A DNA stretch of 64,000 nt from Gilvirhabdus luticola (GCF_032583975.1 NZ_JAWHTF010000006.1); one strand, 5' to 3'; numbered from the stretch's first letter, positions 53,373-61,438 are shown. Notes: generated from the letters alone by a model not told the origin. Program-made: numbers and translations.

Positions 53373-54047
53373 TTATTCTTGAGTGGCTTCTTGAGCTGGA
53401 GTAGCTTCTGCAGCAGTTTCTGTTCCTTCAGCAGTTGTTCCTTCTGCTCCTTCTTCTCCTTCAAGACCTTCTTCCTCTTCATCAACCTCATCAACAATCG
53501 CAGCTCTAGCCGTTTTAATTTGGCATACAACTGTATTGTCTGAATGCAAGAAAGTATATTTATCTGTTTTTAAATCCTCTATAGCAACTTTATCGCCAAT
53601 TTTCATAGGTGTGATATCAATTTCTATAAAGTCTGGTAAGTTTACAGGTAACGCTTTAACACGTAGTTTTCTGTTGTTACGTCTTAATACACCTCCATTT
53701 TTTACACCTCGTGAGTTTCCAATTAGATTTACAGGAATGTCTAATGCAATTTCCTTGTTTTCAAATAATTGATAAAAATCGATATGTAGAATTTTGTCTG
53801 TTACTGCATGAAACTGAATGTCCTGTAGTACAGCATCAAAAGTTTCACCATTATCTAAAGCAATCACAACTGTATGCGCATTAGGCGTGTATACAAGTTT
53901 AGAGAATGCCAGTTCGTCTGCGGAGAAATGTACTGGCTTATCTCCTCCGTATAATACGCAAGGAACCTGACCAGCATTACGTAAGGCTTTTGTTGCTTTC
54001 TTGCCCACGCTTTCTCTTTGAGATCCATTGATTGTAATTGATTTCAT
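53373..54047 (-). CDS. rplY: 50S ribosomal protein L25 / general stress protein Ctc
   Basis: 224-residue long-form L25 (CTC type) binding 5S rRNA. The N-terminal domain SITINGSQRESVGKKATKALRNAGQVPCVLYGGD and the C-terminal beta domain (EIALDIPVNLIGNSRGVKNGGVLRRNNRKLRV) are complete. The last 35 residues (DEVDEEEEGLEGEEGAEG... then alanine/threonine-rich) form the acidic, disordered tail usual in Bacteroidetes L25. It is between prs and pth, the conserved prs-rplY-pth order; prs is 26 bases upstream. Confidence 0.95.
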   Translation of the reverse strand: MKSITINGSQRESVGKKATKALRNAGQVPCVLYGGDKPVHFSADELAFSKLVYTPNAHTVVIALDNGETFDAVLQDIQFHAVTDKILHIDFYQLFENKEIALDIPVNLIGNSRGVKNGGVLRRNNRKLRVKALPVNLPDFIEIDITPMKIGDKVAIEDLKTDKYTFLHSDNTVVCQIKTARAAIVDEVDEEEEGLEGEEGAEGTTAEGTETAAEATPAQEATQE

Positions 54048-54073
54048 TGTTTGTGTTTATATTAATTATGTAT

Positions 54074-55015
54074 TTACATTATGAATTTTGAAGCTATAGA
54101 TTTATTGTGATGCACATTGTACATGACGCCCGCAAATAATTTTGCACAGCTTAAGACTCTAATTTTATCACTTTGTTGTTTTAGAGGAATTGAGTCTGTT
54201 ACTATAAGTTCTTCTAATTTTGATTTTTCTATTTTTTCATAAGCATTACCTGATAATATAGGATGCGTACAAATTGCTCTAACGCTTAATGCTCCACGTT
54301 CTATCATGAGGTCGGCCGCTTTTGTCAGAGTACCAGCGGTATCTACCATATCATCAACCAAGACAACATTTTTTCCTGTTACATCACCAATTAATTCCAT
54401 ATGAGAAATAGCATTAGCCTTTGCTCTTTGCTTATAACAAATAACAACATCACTTCCTAAAGCCTTACTGTAAGCATAAGCTCTTTTGGAGCCTCCCATA
54501 TCTGGAGAAGCTATAGTAAGTTGTTCAAGATTTAAATCTTTTAAATATGGTAAAAAGATTGTAGAAGCAAATAGATGGTCAACAGGTTTTTCAAAAAACC
54601 CTTGAATCTGATCTGCGTGTAAGTCCATTGTGATAATCCTTGTCGCACCTGCAGCCTCTAACATCTTGGCCACCAATTTAGCAGCAATTGGAACTCTTGG
54701 TTTATCTTTTCTATCTTGTCTAGCCCATCCAAAATACGGCAATACAGCAGTAATGTGTCTAGCTGATGCTCGCTTTGCGGCATCAATCATCAACAACATT
54801 TCCATTAAATTACTTGGTCCTGGATTGGTAGAACCGATAATGAAAATTCTTGTCCCTCGAATTGATTCTTCATAAGACGGTTGAAATTCACCATCGCTAT
54901 ACGTAGACGTTATAACATTCCCTAAATGTGTACCAAACGCAATAGCAATCTTTTCTGCAAGTTCAACACTTTGCGTACAAGAAAATATTTTAGCTTGTGT
55001 AATGGTATTAGGCAT
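54074..55015 (-). CDS. prs: Ribose-phosphate pyrophosphokinase
   Basis: 313-residue PRPP synthetase supplying PRPP for nucleotide, histidine and tryptophan synthesis. Present are the PPi-binding GTHLGNVITSTYSDGEF region, the RQDRKDKPRVPI flexible loop and the PRPP-binding site VVLVDDMVDTAGTLTKAA. Length is normal. It is the first gene of the prs-rplY-pth run; a promoter element lies about 53 bases upstream and a small GTGTG-AAAA-CACAC hairpin is in the leader (55036-55049). Confidence 0.96.
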   Translation of the reverse strand: MPNTITQAKIFSCTQSVELAEKIAIAFGTHLGNVITSTYSDGEFQPSYEESIRGTRIFIIGSTNPGPSNLMEMLLMIDAAKRASARHITAVLPYFGWARQDRKDKPRVPIAAKLVAKMLEAAGATRIITMDLHADQIQGFFEKPVDHLFASTIFLPYLKDLNLEQLTIASPDMGGSKRAYAYSKALGSDVVICYKQRAKANAISHMELIGDVTGKNVVLVDDMVDTAGTLTKAADLMIERGALSVRAICTHPILSGNAYEKIEKSKLEELIVTDSIPLKQQSDKIRVLSCAKLFAGVMYNVHHNKSIASKFIM

Positions 55016-55067
55016 TGCTAACTTATTGTTTTTGAGTGTGAAAACACACGTCTTTTTTAATGAGGTG

Positions 55068-55075
55068 CAAATTTA
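55068..55075 (-). promoter_or_regulatory. Promoter -7 element of prs
   Basis: Minus-strand TAAATTTG matches TAnnTTTG, 53 bases before the prs ATG. Confidence 0.45.
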
Positions 55076-55140
55076 GACATTTATTTTTACCTGAAAAGCA
55101 TATTAGGTACTATTTTTAAGGCATTTAAAGAAAAAACATT

Positions 55141-55148
55141 TATTTTTG
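55141..55148 (+). promoter_or_regulatory. Promoter -7 element of the tRNA-Leu gene
   Basis: TATTTTTG matches TAnnTTTG, 13 bases before the tRNA 5' end, the expected spacing for a directly transcribed tRNA. Confidence 0.5.
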
Positions 55149-55160
55149 CATTCCACTTTT

Positions 55161-55242
55161 GCTCAAGTGGCGGAATTGGTAGACGCGCTGGATTCAAAAT
55201 CCAGTTTCTTCGGAAGTGTGGGTTCGATTCCCACCTTGAGTA
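55161..55242 (+). tRNA. tRNA-Leu (anticodon CAA)
   Basis: 82-base cloverleaf: acceptor arm GCTCAAG pairs with CTTGAGT (last pair G-U); the anticodon stem CTGGA/TCCAG encloses TTCAAAA with anticodon CAA at 55195-55197, reading UUG. A long variable arm (TTTCTTCGGAAG region) marks a class II tRNA, and GTGGGTTCGATTCCCAC is the T arm. CCA is not encoded. A hairpin terminator follows 6 bases later. Confidence 0.96.
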
Positions 55243-55247
55243 CAAAT

Positions 55248-55287
55248 AAACCCTGTTAAATAATTGTATAACAGGGTTTTATATTTT
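55248..55287. terminator. Terminator of tRNA-Leu, also usable by the convergent TonB-like gene
   Basis: Perfect 11-bp stem AAACCCTGTTA (55248-55258) / TAACAGGGTTT (55269-55279) with a ten-base loop, followed by TATATTTTT. The 80 bases beyond it hold only GTAGCG repeated twice (55293 and 55304 area). Confidence 0.85.
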
Positions 55288-55369
55288 TAAGAGTAGCGTT
55301 ATAGTAGCGAGGCTCCTATTTTTTTGATGTTTTTTCGTGCTAATCAATCGAAATATTCAGTTATTATTT

Positions 55370-56029
55370 TCAAAAGTTTACTTTTACAAAACCTATTTGT
55401 TTTGCAGGAGCATTTGGGTCAGGGCGCCATTTATGAGATAATGCTATTTTTTTTGCAGGATCTAACAAACATTGTGCTGTATTTGTCGTTCCCTTAACTC
55501 CTGGAAGTGCTTCCACTACATTACCATTTTGGTTAACCACAATCCTAACAATTACAAGTCCAGATTCATTACAATCTTGTTTAATTTTATCGTATGTAGC
55601 ACGTCCTCTTCCATTTAAGCCATAGCCTACGCCTCTGCTTCCAGTTCCTGGATTACCAAAATAACTTGGCGCATAAGGATCTCCGTCCAATTGCCCTTTG
55701 TCTCCTATCTGATTATCATTGCCTTCACTACCTGTTGTTGTAACATCAGATTTACTAACTCCACCTATTAGGGCATCAAGTTTTTTTTTCTTTTTTTTAT
55801 TCTCTATCATTGCCAAGATTACTTCACTCGGAACCTTTTTTGATTTAAGTTGCTTTAGACCTTCTACAGTAGTATCGAAATCGCATTCACTCGAATTGAT
55901 TTTTGCAATGATTATCTCAGATTCAAAACCTACCTCAACTAAATCATAAACTGATTTATTAGTTAAAACCTCTTGAGATATAGCGTCATTAACTGAAATA
56001 ATAATAAATATTATAATTAATTGTTTCAT
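55370..56029 (-). CDS. TonB C-terminal-like energy transducer protein
   Basis: 219-residue envelope protein. Signal peptide 1-18 (MKQLIIIFIIISVNDAIS); an N-terminal segment of about 55 residues (SVYDLVEVGFESEIIIAKINSSECDFDTTVEGL...) that in Bacteroidetes occurs as a stand-alone small domain; a poly-lysine stretch (KKKKKK); then the TonB-like C-terminal domain with DGDPYAPSYFGNPG, GVGYGLNGRG, and LVIVRIVVNQNGNVVEA ending in QIGFVKVNF. The tail is characteristic of flavobacterial TonB homologues, but no N-terminal membrane anchor of normal TonB is seen, so it may be a secreted domain rather than an energy coupler. It lies 90 bases from the tRNA terminator. Confidence 0.75.
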   Translation of the reverse strand: MKQLIIIFIIISVNDAISQEVLTNKSVYDLVEVGFESEIIIAKINSSECDFDTTVEGLKQLKSKKVPSEVILAMIENKKKKKKLDALIGGVSKSDVTTTGSEGNDNQIGDKGQLDGDPYAPSYFGNPGTGSRGVGYGLNGRGRATYDKIKQDCNESGLVIVRIVVNQNGNVVEALPGVKGTTNTAQCLLDPAKKIALSHKWRPDPNAPAKQIGFVKVNF

Positions 56030-56252
56030 TCAAGTTTGGGTATATTTCATTATCTAAAGTGCAATAAGGTGCTTAACATAGGTTTAAACACAGAATTTTC
56101 AATGTTCATTTTTATTTCATGAAAGTTAAGAAAAATTGATTAAACAATCTTGGGTGGATATTTACCAAGTTCATGCCCATACTTAAAACTCATATTTTTA
56201 ATAATAAGCTTATAATAATCTTATAGCTATCTTTACATAAATAATAAATAAT

Positions 56253-56492
56253 ATGAAAAAACCAACTATTGCTGGGAAAACACCACTACCTGTACAATTA
56301 ACAGCTGGAAAGACTTATGCCTGGTGTTCATGCGGAGAATCGTCCAATCAGCCATTTTGTGATGGCTCTCATAAAGGTTCTTCTTTTTTTCCTAAAGTTT
56401 TTGTTGCAGAAGAGACAAAAACGGCTTATTTATGCAATTGCAAGCAAACAGCTAAACCTGGATTTTGCGATGGTTCGCATAAGCATTTGTAG
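56253..56492 (+). CDS. CDGSH iron-sulfur domain protein (mitoNEET-like)
   Basis: 79-residue protein with two CDGSH-type [2Fe-2S] motifs: CSCGESSNQPFCDGSHKG (about residues 31-48) and CNCKQTAKPGFCDGSHKH (about 61-78). Each has the C-x-C...C-x2-x-H ligand set, so two redox clusters are likely. Such small proteins act in electron transfer or cluster handling in the cytoplasm. A TATCTTTA element lies about 17 bases upstream. It is the only plus-strand gene beyond the tRNA and marks the boundary before the accessory cassette region. The following 208 bases to the next gene hold no further ORF; a TATAC-like repeat end is visible at 56631-56659. Confidence 0.9.
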   Translation: MKKPTIAGKTPLPVQLTAGKTYAWCSCGESSNQPFCDGSHKGSSFFPKVFVAEETKTAYLCNCKQTAKPGFCDGSHKHL

Positions 56493-56700
56493 TATTTCCA
56501 AATAAAGATAAAAGAACTTGTCTATTGCATAGTAGTTAATTTTAATATCTTGAGTGACATAATTATTTAAAAACACGCCATTTTGCTAAACAGTGGCTTG
56601 TTTTTCTTCAAATGTTAGAGTGTTAAATTCGTATAAGGTCATTTGATTATACAATTAGGCGAGAACTAGCAATAAATTATATATGGTGATGGCAAAATTT

Positions 56701-56895
56701 TTATTTAATAATTTTTAATAACTCTAGTAGTCCTGGAATTTTATCAACCTGAGTTTCTGTCCAAAAAGTGTAGTTTTTAAATTCACATCCACAATCATCA
56801 TAACCATTTAATTTTATTGTCAACCTCCTCTTTGTTTCATCAATTAAATATGATAAGGTCACTTCGTTAGCATTGAAAATATATTCAGCTGACAT
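56701..56895 (-). CDS. Small hypothetical protein, 64 residues
   Basis: 64-residue soluble protein (MSAEYIFNANEVTLSYLIDETKRRLTIKLNGY...), with a CGC motif in DDCGCEFKNYTFWT. No signal peptide. It begins 4 bases after the end of the upstream secreted protein gene, so the two form a small two-gene unit. Not recognised; likely partner of the upstream gene. Confidence 0.55.
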   Translation of the reverse strand: MSAEYIFNANEVTLSYLIDETKRRLTIKLNGYDDCGCEFKNYTFWTETQVDKIPGLLELLKIIK

Positions 56896-56899
56896 ATCC

Positions 56900-57250
56900 T
56901 TATATTTTCTTTTTTAAATTAGGTGTTACGTATTCTTCAATAAAAGTTATGAATTCATTAATCTCTTCTATTCCTACCCAGGCAGTTTTAGAAACAGATG
57001 GGTTTTTAATATTCATATCTAGTTGTAATGCTTTAGTTTTTTCTCCAGATTTTAAATCTATCACTTCAATTGGGTAAAACTGAACAGTTTCACCTATGCC
57101 TGATTTAAATTCTGCAATAGTTCTCCAATCTCTGTTTATTCTTGTGAATTTAGCATTATCAATAAGTTTTCTTGTAGATGATTCAATATTTTGACTAAAT
57201 ATCATTGTTGAAATCATAAAAAATAGAACTCCTAAAAATAGATTTTTCAT
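56900..57250 (-). CDS. Small secreted hypothetical protein
   Basis: 116-residue protein with a signal peptide (MKNLFLGVLFFMISTMIFS|QNIES). The mature part (KLIDNAKFTRINRDWRTIAEFKSGIGETVQFYPIEVIDLKSGEKTKALQLDMNIKN is described in parts only) has a conserved-looking segment TAWVGIEEINEFITFIEEYV near the end. Start at 57250 preferred to 57268. It is followed after 4 bases by a 64-residue protein and preceded by an attC-like element at 57284-57414, so the pair may be a two-gene cassette. Function unknown. Confidence 0.6.
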   Translation of the reverse strand: MKNLFLGVLFFMISTMIFSQNIESSTRKLIDNAKFTRINRDWRTIAEFKSGIGETVQFYPIEVIDLKSGEKTKALQLDMNIKNPSVSKTAWVGIEEINEFITFIEEYVTPNLKKKI

Positions 57251-57283
57251 AGTTGTTTTATTATCCATTTGTAATATATTTTT

Positions 57284-57414
57284 GCCAACTGTTAGTATAT
57301 GAAAAGTAGGCGATTACGAATCACAAATATTTCGACTAATCACAAGGTTTGATAAGGGCCAAAATCTGTGAACTCACTGCTACTTCGCCTATTTTTTTAT
57401 ATACATTGTTATGC
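57284..57414 (-). repeat. attC-like site 1
   Basis: GCCAAC (57284-57289), five bases, GTATATGAAAAGTAGGCGA (57295-57313), then complementary TTCGCCTA...TATATAC (57384-57404), three bases, GTTATGC (57408-57414). Arms are strongly complementary over about 18 positions with a few bulges. Interior differs from other sites. Confidence 0.62.
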
Positions 57415-57447
57415 ATAGTTATTTCTTATATTTATAAATAAACTTTT

Positions 57448-58344
57448 TCAAGCGTGAGATAAAACTGGGAACATCCAGTGTTTATTTGTGAAAAACTCAA
57501 ACGTACCTTTTAGCATAAAAAGCGTGTCAGTTCCCTTTAATAAATGTTTTTCAAACCCCTCATCTTTCAAGGGTGTAAACCCCAAAACTACCCGCAGAAT
57601 CCTTTCATCAGATATGCTATGAATCAAGTTATCGATATTCACTGGTCTAATTGAGAATATATCATCAAGATACAAAGTGTCACTTTCAAAGTCTGCGATG
57701 GCAATTGCATCAAGTTCTTCTAGATAATAAATACTGTTTTTCTTAACCCAATTGCAATAAAACAAAATCAGAGAAACGTTGTTCCTCATGGATATCTTTG
57801 CTATCGGATTAGAATCTTTAATTCTTCCCACTAAAAAAGTTACATCATCTGGGTCTTCCATGTTCAGTTTTTTCCAGGTTGATGAAGTACTGTGTTTATC
57901 TACGGTTTTCGAGTGTTGATATTCCTTTACAACCTTGAATTTGAATTTCGGATAAAAATCAAACACACTGTCATTTGCGAAGAGATAAACAAAATCAGTC
58001 CTATCTTTCCATTCATGCATTATCTTTTCCATCAAGTACTTGTTAAGTCCTTTATTCCTGTATTTTTCGTCAGTCATTACTGTACCAATTTGAATTCCCG
58101 ACTTTCTCTCACCTTCAATATCAAATTCAATCTTGTTAATTGAAACATTTGATACAATCTTGTCATTATGTATCAGCGAATAGGGAATATAATAGTCACC
58201 CCAGAAACCATCATGGTACCAATTTTCTAAACTGAAGCCAAAGACGGCTTCTGTTAAACTATTGAAACTTTCTCTTATTTTTTGATCATGTTTAAAATCT
58301 CTAGCAAATCCATAAGTAATATTATTGTGTTTAATAAGTTCCAT
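57448..58344 (-). CDS. GNAT-fold acetyltransferase-like protein (cassette)
   Basis: 298-residue protein. The first half is a GNAT domain: KIVSNVSINKIEFDIEGERKSGIQIGTVMTDEKYRNKGLNKYLMEKIMHEW contains the acetyl-CoA loop RNKGLNKYL, and FVYLFANDSVFDFYPKFKF is the C-terminal end of that fold. The second half (about 165-298) is a second GNAT-like or lipocalin-like region ending in FFTNKHWMFPVLSHA, similar to other two-domain GNAT proteins. ATG 58344 is used, since the frame's first codon is TTG. Flanked by attC-like sites on both sides and on the minus strand like its neighbours. Substrate unknown. Confidence 0.75.
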   Translation of the reverse strand: MELIKHNNITYGFARDFKHDQKIRESFNSLTEAVFGFSLENWYHDGFWGDYYIPYSLIHNDKIVSNVSINKIEFDIEGERKSGIQIGTVMTDEKYRNKGLNKYLMEKIMHEWKDRTDFVYLFANDSVFDFYPKFKFKVVKEYQHSKTVDKHSTSSTWKKLNMEDPDDVTFLVGRIKDSNPIAKISMRNNVSLILFYCNWVKKNSIYYLEELDAIAIADFESDTLYLDDIFSIRPVNIDNLIHSISDERILRVVLGFTPLKDEGFEKHLLKGTDTLFMLKGTFEFFTNKHWMFPVLSHA

Positions 58345-58383
58345 CAATTTTTAATCTAGTATTCTAAACCTTCCTCTAATTAC

Positions 58384-58449
58384 GCATAACGGTTCGGCTA
58401 TGTGGCGTAGCTGCGTTTAGCAGCTACGAACATCATAGCCATTGTTAGC
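58384..58449 (-). repeat. attC-like site 2
   Basis: GCATAAC (58384-58390), GGTTC, GGCTATG (58396-58402), CGTAGCTGC...GCAGCTACG hairpin, CATAGCC (58434-58440), ATT, GTTAGC (58444-58449). Arms GGCTATG/CATAGCC and CGTAGCTGC/GCAGCTACG are exact complements, giving the clearest stem of the six. The stop codon of the restriction endonuclease gene lies inside GTTAGC. Confidence 0.72.
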
Positions 58450-59299
58450 TTGCTTTTTCTATTTCAATTCTTGTTTGGGTTAATCTATGTATTACTCCAT
58501 TTTCAAAAGAGGAATCTTCCAAATCTGTCTCGAATATTCCTGCAAATTTGTAAAGTCTAAATCCTAAATTGTCAATGCTTCTTGGAAATGTAATTCGTTT
58601 TACCAAATTAGAAGTTACGTCATTAAACCAATTATCATACTTTTCTGGATTCTTGCATTTCTCTGTAATTACCTTACCATCGCTACTTATTCTGTTATCC
58701 CATTCTGCATTCTCATAAAATTTCGGAAACCACAGATTGTGATTAGGGTAAACTTTGCTCTTGAACCAAGCTTGTTGAACTGATTTGTAATTTTGTCCTA
58801 AACAGTTACAAGCGTCTACAATCCTTCTAAATGCCGGATTTTCATTTACATCTAAATATCCTTTAGTTCTATAGTAGTTTGGATTAAATTCCTTTTCCAA
58901 GTCCCAGGGTTCCCATTTTTCACTTTTCTCTTTAACGTCAATTTTCTTTATAATTTGTGTTACTAACTTCTCTACTTGCCGATTAATTTGCTCTAATTCT
59001 TCTGCTATGGCAATTCTATAAACTTCGTGGTTGGTTGCTTGTATTATATCTGTTTCCCTATCAATATCTAATTTTTCCTGTTTTTTATGAAAAGGTTCAT
59101 CAATTTCTATGTGTAACTTTAATTGAGGGAAATACATATCCGTCAATGCGTGTCCTTCAGGTCTATTCACAAACTGTTGAGTCATAAATTTAACGTCATT
59201 TCTGTTTAGTCTATGATAGATTCGAGTAACAACATAGTTCTCATAATTTTTCTTGTTCGTTTTTGCAATTTGTCGAATTATGTATTCTCTTTTCGTCAT
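58445..59299 (-). CDS. Probable modification-dependent restriction endonuclease, AbaSI/PvuRts1I family (cassette)
   Basis: 284-residue protein. Residues 1-110 form a Vsr/PD-(D/E)XK-type nuclease domain: NYENYVVTRIYHRL, the conserved ALTDMYFPQLKLHIEIDE with catalytic D54 and E65/E68, PFHKKQEKLDIDRETDI and the TNHEVYRI end. Residues about 145-284 (GYLDVNENPAFRRIVD, NLWFPKFYENAEWDN, FRLYKFAGIFETDL) resemble the C-terminal SRA-like base-recognition domain of PvuRts1I and AbaSI. These enzymes cleave DNA at glucosylated or hydroxymethylated cytosine and protect against T-even-like phages. Length (about 290-320 in the family) fits. Stop codon sits in an attC-like core. The call rests on remembered family patterns, so moderate confidence. 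Confidence 0.7.
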   Translation of the reverse strand: MTKREYIIRQIAKTNKKNYENYVVTRIYHRLNRNDVKFMTQQFVNRPEGHALTDMYFPQLKLHIEIDEPFHKKQEKLDIDRETDIIQATNHEVYRIAIAEELEQINRQVEKLVTQIIKKIDVKEKSEKWEPWDLEKEFNPNYYRTKGYLDVNENPAFRRIVDACNCLGQNYKSVQQAWFKSKVYPNHNLWFPKFYENAEWDNRISSDGKVITEKCKNPEKYDNWFNDVTSNLVKRITFPRSIDNLGFRLYKFAGIFETDLEDSSFENGVIHRLTQTRIEIEKAS

Positions 59300-59314
59300 A
59301 TTGTTCTAATGCAA

Positions 59315-59443
59315 GCTAACGGTTTGGCTATGGTTGCGTTGCGTGAAAATCCGCAAGGATTTTCCGCCGTAACCGAAAGATAGCAAATTGCAATGAATTC
59401 CGATTAGGAATTCAGCCGCAATGAGCTATACACGGTGTTGTGC
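59315..59443 (-). repeat. attC-like site 3
   Basis: GCTAAC (59315-59320), GGTTT, GGCTATGG; then GAAAATCC/GGATTTTC and GAATTCC/GGAATTC hairpins inside; GCTATAC, ACGGT, GTTGTGC (59437-59443). Outer arm match is weaker than at other sites, but both ends follow the common plan. Confidence 0.5.
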
Positions 59444-59469
59444 TTTCGTTATTTATTTATAGAGTGAAA

Positions 59470-60198
59470 TTATTTATCCAGTCGTTCTATTTCTTTATCA
59501 ATATCTCCAATAAGTAATTCTACTTTCGATTTTACTAATTCTGATCTTTCAAACAACCAAGTTCTCAGATAATAGTGTTGTATAATTCTATTGCCAATCT
59601 GTTTACGGTTTTTTAAATCATCAAAATCATCATGAGAATGTGTTGAATCATAAAGTATAATGTTATCATACAATATTGGTCCAAACTCATTATCATAAAA
59701 CTGTTTAACTATATTAACTCGATTTTCAATTTCAGGGTAGCCATTACTGTAAAGAGACGATATTTTGGTACGAAGAGAATCGTTTGAAATGATATCAATC
59801 CCTGTAGATTTTAGATTTTCGAATGCCCCTTTATTAAGAATAATATGCCACTCACCCCAGTTGTTGCGAAAGTATTTTAGAAGAGAATCCCTAGGAATAA
59901 TTTCTTTATTAAGATAAAAATCTCTAAGACGACTTAAATCTTTGTTTTTTTTAGAGTAATAACTAATTCCAGGAATAAATTCTGTGTTCAGGTCATGTTG
60001 TAAATCATTTTTTATCGCCTTTAAGTTGACGATTTCTTTTTGGCCTTGTTTTCTGTATTCATTCCAATTGTTAACTTGAAGTGCCAATAGAATTCCAATC
60101 ATAACCAATATAATTTCTCCTATTGCATAAATTAAGTACTTGCTGAATTTATTTTCGGAGAGTAGTTTTTGTCTAATTTTTCTAAAGAATTTTATCAT
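59470..60198 (-). CDS. DUF6090 membrane protein (cassette)
   Basis: 242-residue protein with one membrane helix near the N-terminus (KYLIYAIGEIILVMIGILLALQVNNWNE, split here: YAIGEIILVMIGILLALQVN). MIKFFRKIRQKLL followed by AIGEI-LVMIGILLALQVNNWNE is the signature of DUF6090, a Bacteroidetes family of unknown role. The rest is a long helical region (residues 50-242) facing the periplasm or cytoplasm. Flanked by attC-like sites; I recall DUF6090 genes as scattered, strain-variable genes in flavobacteria, which fits cassette carriage. Confidence 0.8.
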   Translation of the reverse strand: MIKFFRKIRQKLLSENKFSKYLIYAIGEIILVMIGILLALQVNNWNEYRKQGQKEIVNLKAIKNDLQHDLNTEFIPGISYYSKKNKDLSRLRDFYLNKEIIPRDSLLKYFRNNWGEWHIILNKGAFENLKSTGIDIISNDSLRTKISSLYSNGYPEIENRVNIVKQFYDNEFGPILYDNIILYDSTHSHDDFDDLKNRKQIGNRIIQHYYLRTWLFERSELVKSKVELLIGDIDKEIERLDK

Positions 60199-60222
60199 TG
60201 TTTATTGGTTGGATATAATGAA

Positions 60223-60412
60223 GCACAACGTTAATGTATGGAATGTAGCGTTTAAAAAGGTAATATTTTTGATTTTAAAACAGAGCTAAATTTTTAATTT
60301 TGTTTTTAACTTGTCAAACGTAAAAGCCAAATTAAAAATTTGGCGGACTTAATAAATAAACAAAACCTCTCGGAAGTCCTAATTTAGCTATGTTTTATAC
60401 ACGTTGTTATGC
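60223..60412 (-). repeat. attC-like site 4 (longest)
   Basis: GCACAAC (60223-60229), six bases, GTATGGAATGTAGC (60236-60249), long interior with the palindrome CCAAATT...AATTTGG, then GCTATGTTTTATAC (60387-60400), ACGTT, GTTATGC (60406-60412). Ten of fourteen arm bases are complementary. At 190 bases it is longer than typical attC sites. The TPR gene's stop follows directly at 60413. Confidence 0.58.
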
Positions 60413-61438
60413 TTAGTTTTTTATATTACTAATTTTCTCTATTGCATTATTAATTCCATTTTCATAATTATTTGCTGAAGCCGATTTAAGTGCTTTCAAA
60501 TAATAATCTTTGGCTTTTTCTTTATCTCCTTTTGTTAAGTAAATATCTCCAATGCTTAAATATGGATTGCATTCATATCGAATAAAGTGAACTTTCTTTG
60601 CCTGTTGAATAGATTCATTATAGGCAATAATTGCTTTTTCTTGCATTCCTAAATTTGAATATACTATACCTAATGAATAATATGAAGCTGTAATAAATGG
60701 TTTAAATCCTATTTCTTCTCTTAAATTCAAAGATTGCTTGTATAGTTTTAATGCTTCTTTTTGGTTTATATCATAAATTCTGTAAATATTTGCAAGGTGT
60801 CTTGTGTTGTAGGCCAAGGCATATTTGCTATATTTAGATGAGAAGTCAATTTCTTCTCTGAATCTTTGAATCATTGCAATTGCTTCTTCTTTTTTATTAT
60901 CACGAAAAAAGTTATCTAACTCTCTTGATACTTGAGTTGCTTGTAATTCGGCAACCGACTTGTAATCAGCCTTTTTTTTAAAAAGGACTAATGCTTTATT
61001 TTCATATGAAATACATAAATCAAGATTTTTAGATCTATATAAAGCAGAAAGAATTGTGAAGAATTTTGCTTTCAAAATCTCATCATCTAACTTTTCCACG
61101 CTAGGTAATAGGTCGAGTAAACTACTTAAGTGTTCATCGGAGTTGAATGATAATTGACGCAATCTTGCTTGAAATGATTGAATCCTAATATTTTGAATAG
61201 TCAAAGCTATTTTGTGTTTACTTTCGTATGTACTGAAATTTTCAAAGAAAGAATTGTCAACAAAAAGAAGAGCTTCATCAAACGTGGAATTATATAATGC
61301 TTCTTCTGAAAGCTCTATTGCATTTTTAACAAATGCATCAAATTTATTTGAATGGACTTTTTGAGCTTCTACAACTTTAATTTGGCATACTATCAATAAG
61401 AATATAAAAAGTTTTGACATCTTTTTTAAATTAAACAT
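60413..61438 (-). CDS. TPR-repeat secreted protein (cassette)
   Basis: 341-residue protein with a signal peptide (MSKLFIFLLIVCQIKVVEAQ) and five to seven TPR helices: KSKHKIALTIQNIRIQSF, then QKEALKLYKQSLNLREEIGF, ASYYSLGIVYSNLGMQEKAIIAYNESIQQAKKV and PYLSIGDIYLTKGDKEKAKDYYLKALK. Two starts are possible: ATG 61438, which overlaps the attC-like core TAAC/GTTATG at 61436-61441, and ATG 61420, which begins the signal peptide proper. Role unknown; such proteins often scaffold signalling or envelope complexes. Its stop directly abuts attC-like site 4. Confidence 0.78.
   Translation of the reverse strand: MFNLKKMSKLFIFLLIVCQIKVVEAQKVHSNKFDAFVKNAIELSEEALYNSTFDEALLFVDNSFFENFSTYESKHKIALTIQNIRIQSFQARLRQLSFNSDEHLSSLLDLLPSVEKLDDEILKAKFFTILSALYRSKNLDLCISYENKALVLFKKKADYKSVAELQATQVSRELDNFFRDNKKEEAIAMIQRFREEIDFSSKYSKYALAYNTRHLANIYRIYDINQKEALKLYKQSLNLREEIGFKPFITASYYSLGIVYSNLGMQEKAIIAYNESIQQAKKVHFIRYECNPYLSIGDIYLTKGDKEKAKDYYLKALKSASANNYENGINNAIEKISNIKN

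Noticed and set aside
53285..53530. 81-codon lysine-rich minus-strand frame at rplY/pth junction
   Set aside because: Out-of-frame reading of the acidic L25 tail and of the terminator; repetitive KE/LL composition.
55161..55242. tRNA-Leu as an integration site for an island
   Set aside because: No second copy of the tRNA 3' end (TTCGATTCCCACCTTGAG-like) and no phage-type integrase were found in the window.
56631..56659. Seventh attC-like site
   Set aside because: Has GTATAA/TTATAC arms and spacing, but the GTTRTGC core is reduced to TAGGC and no NNNAAC end is present, so it was kept only as a decayed candidate.
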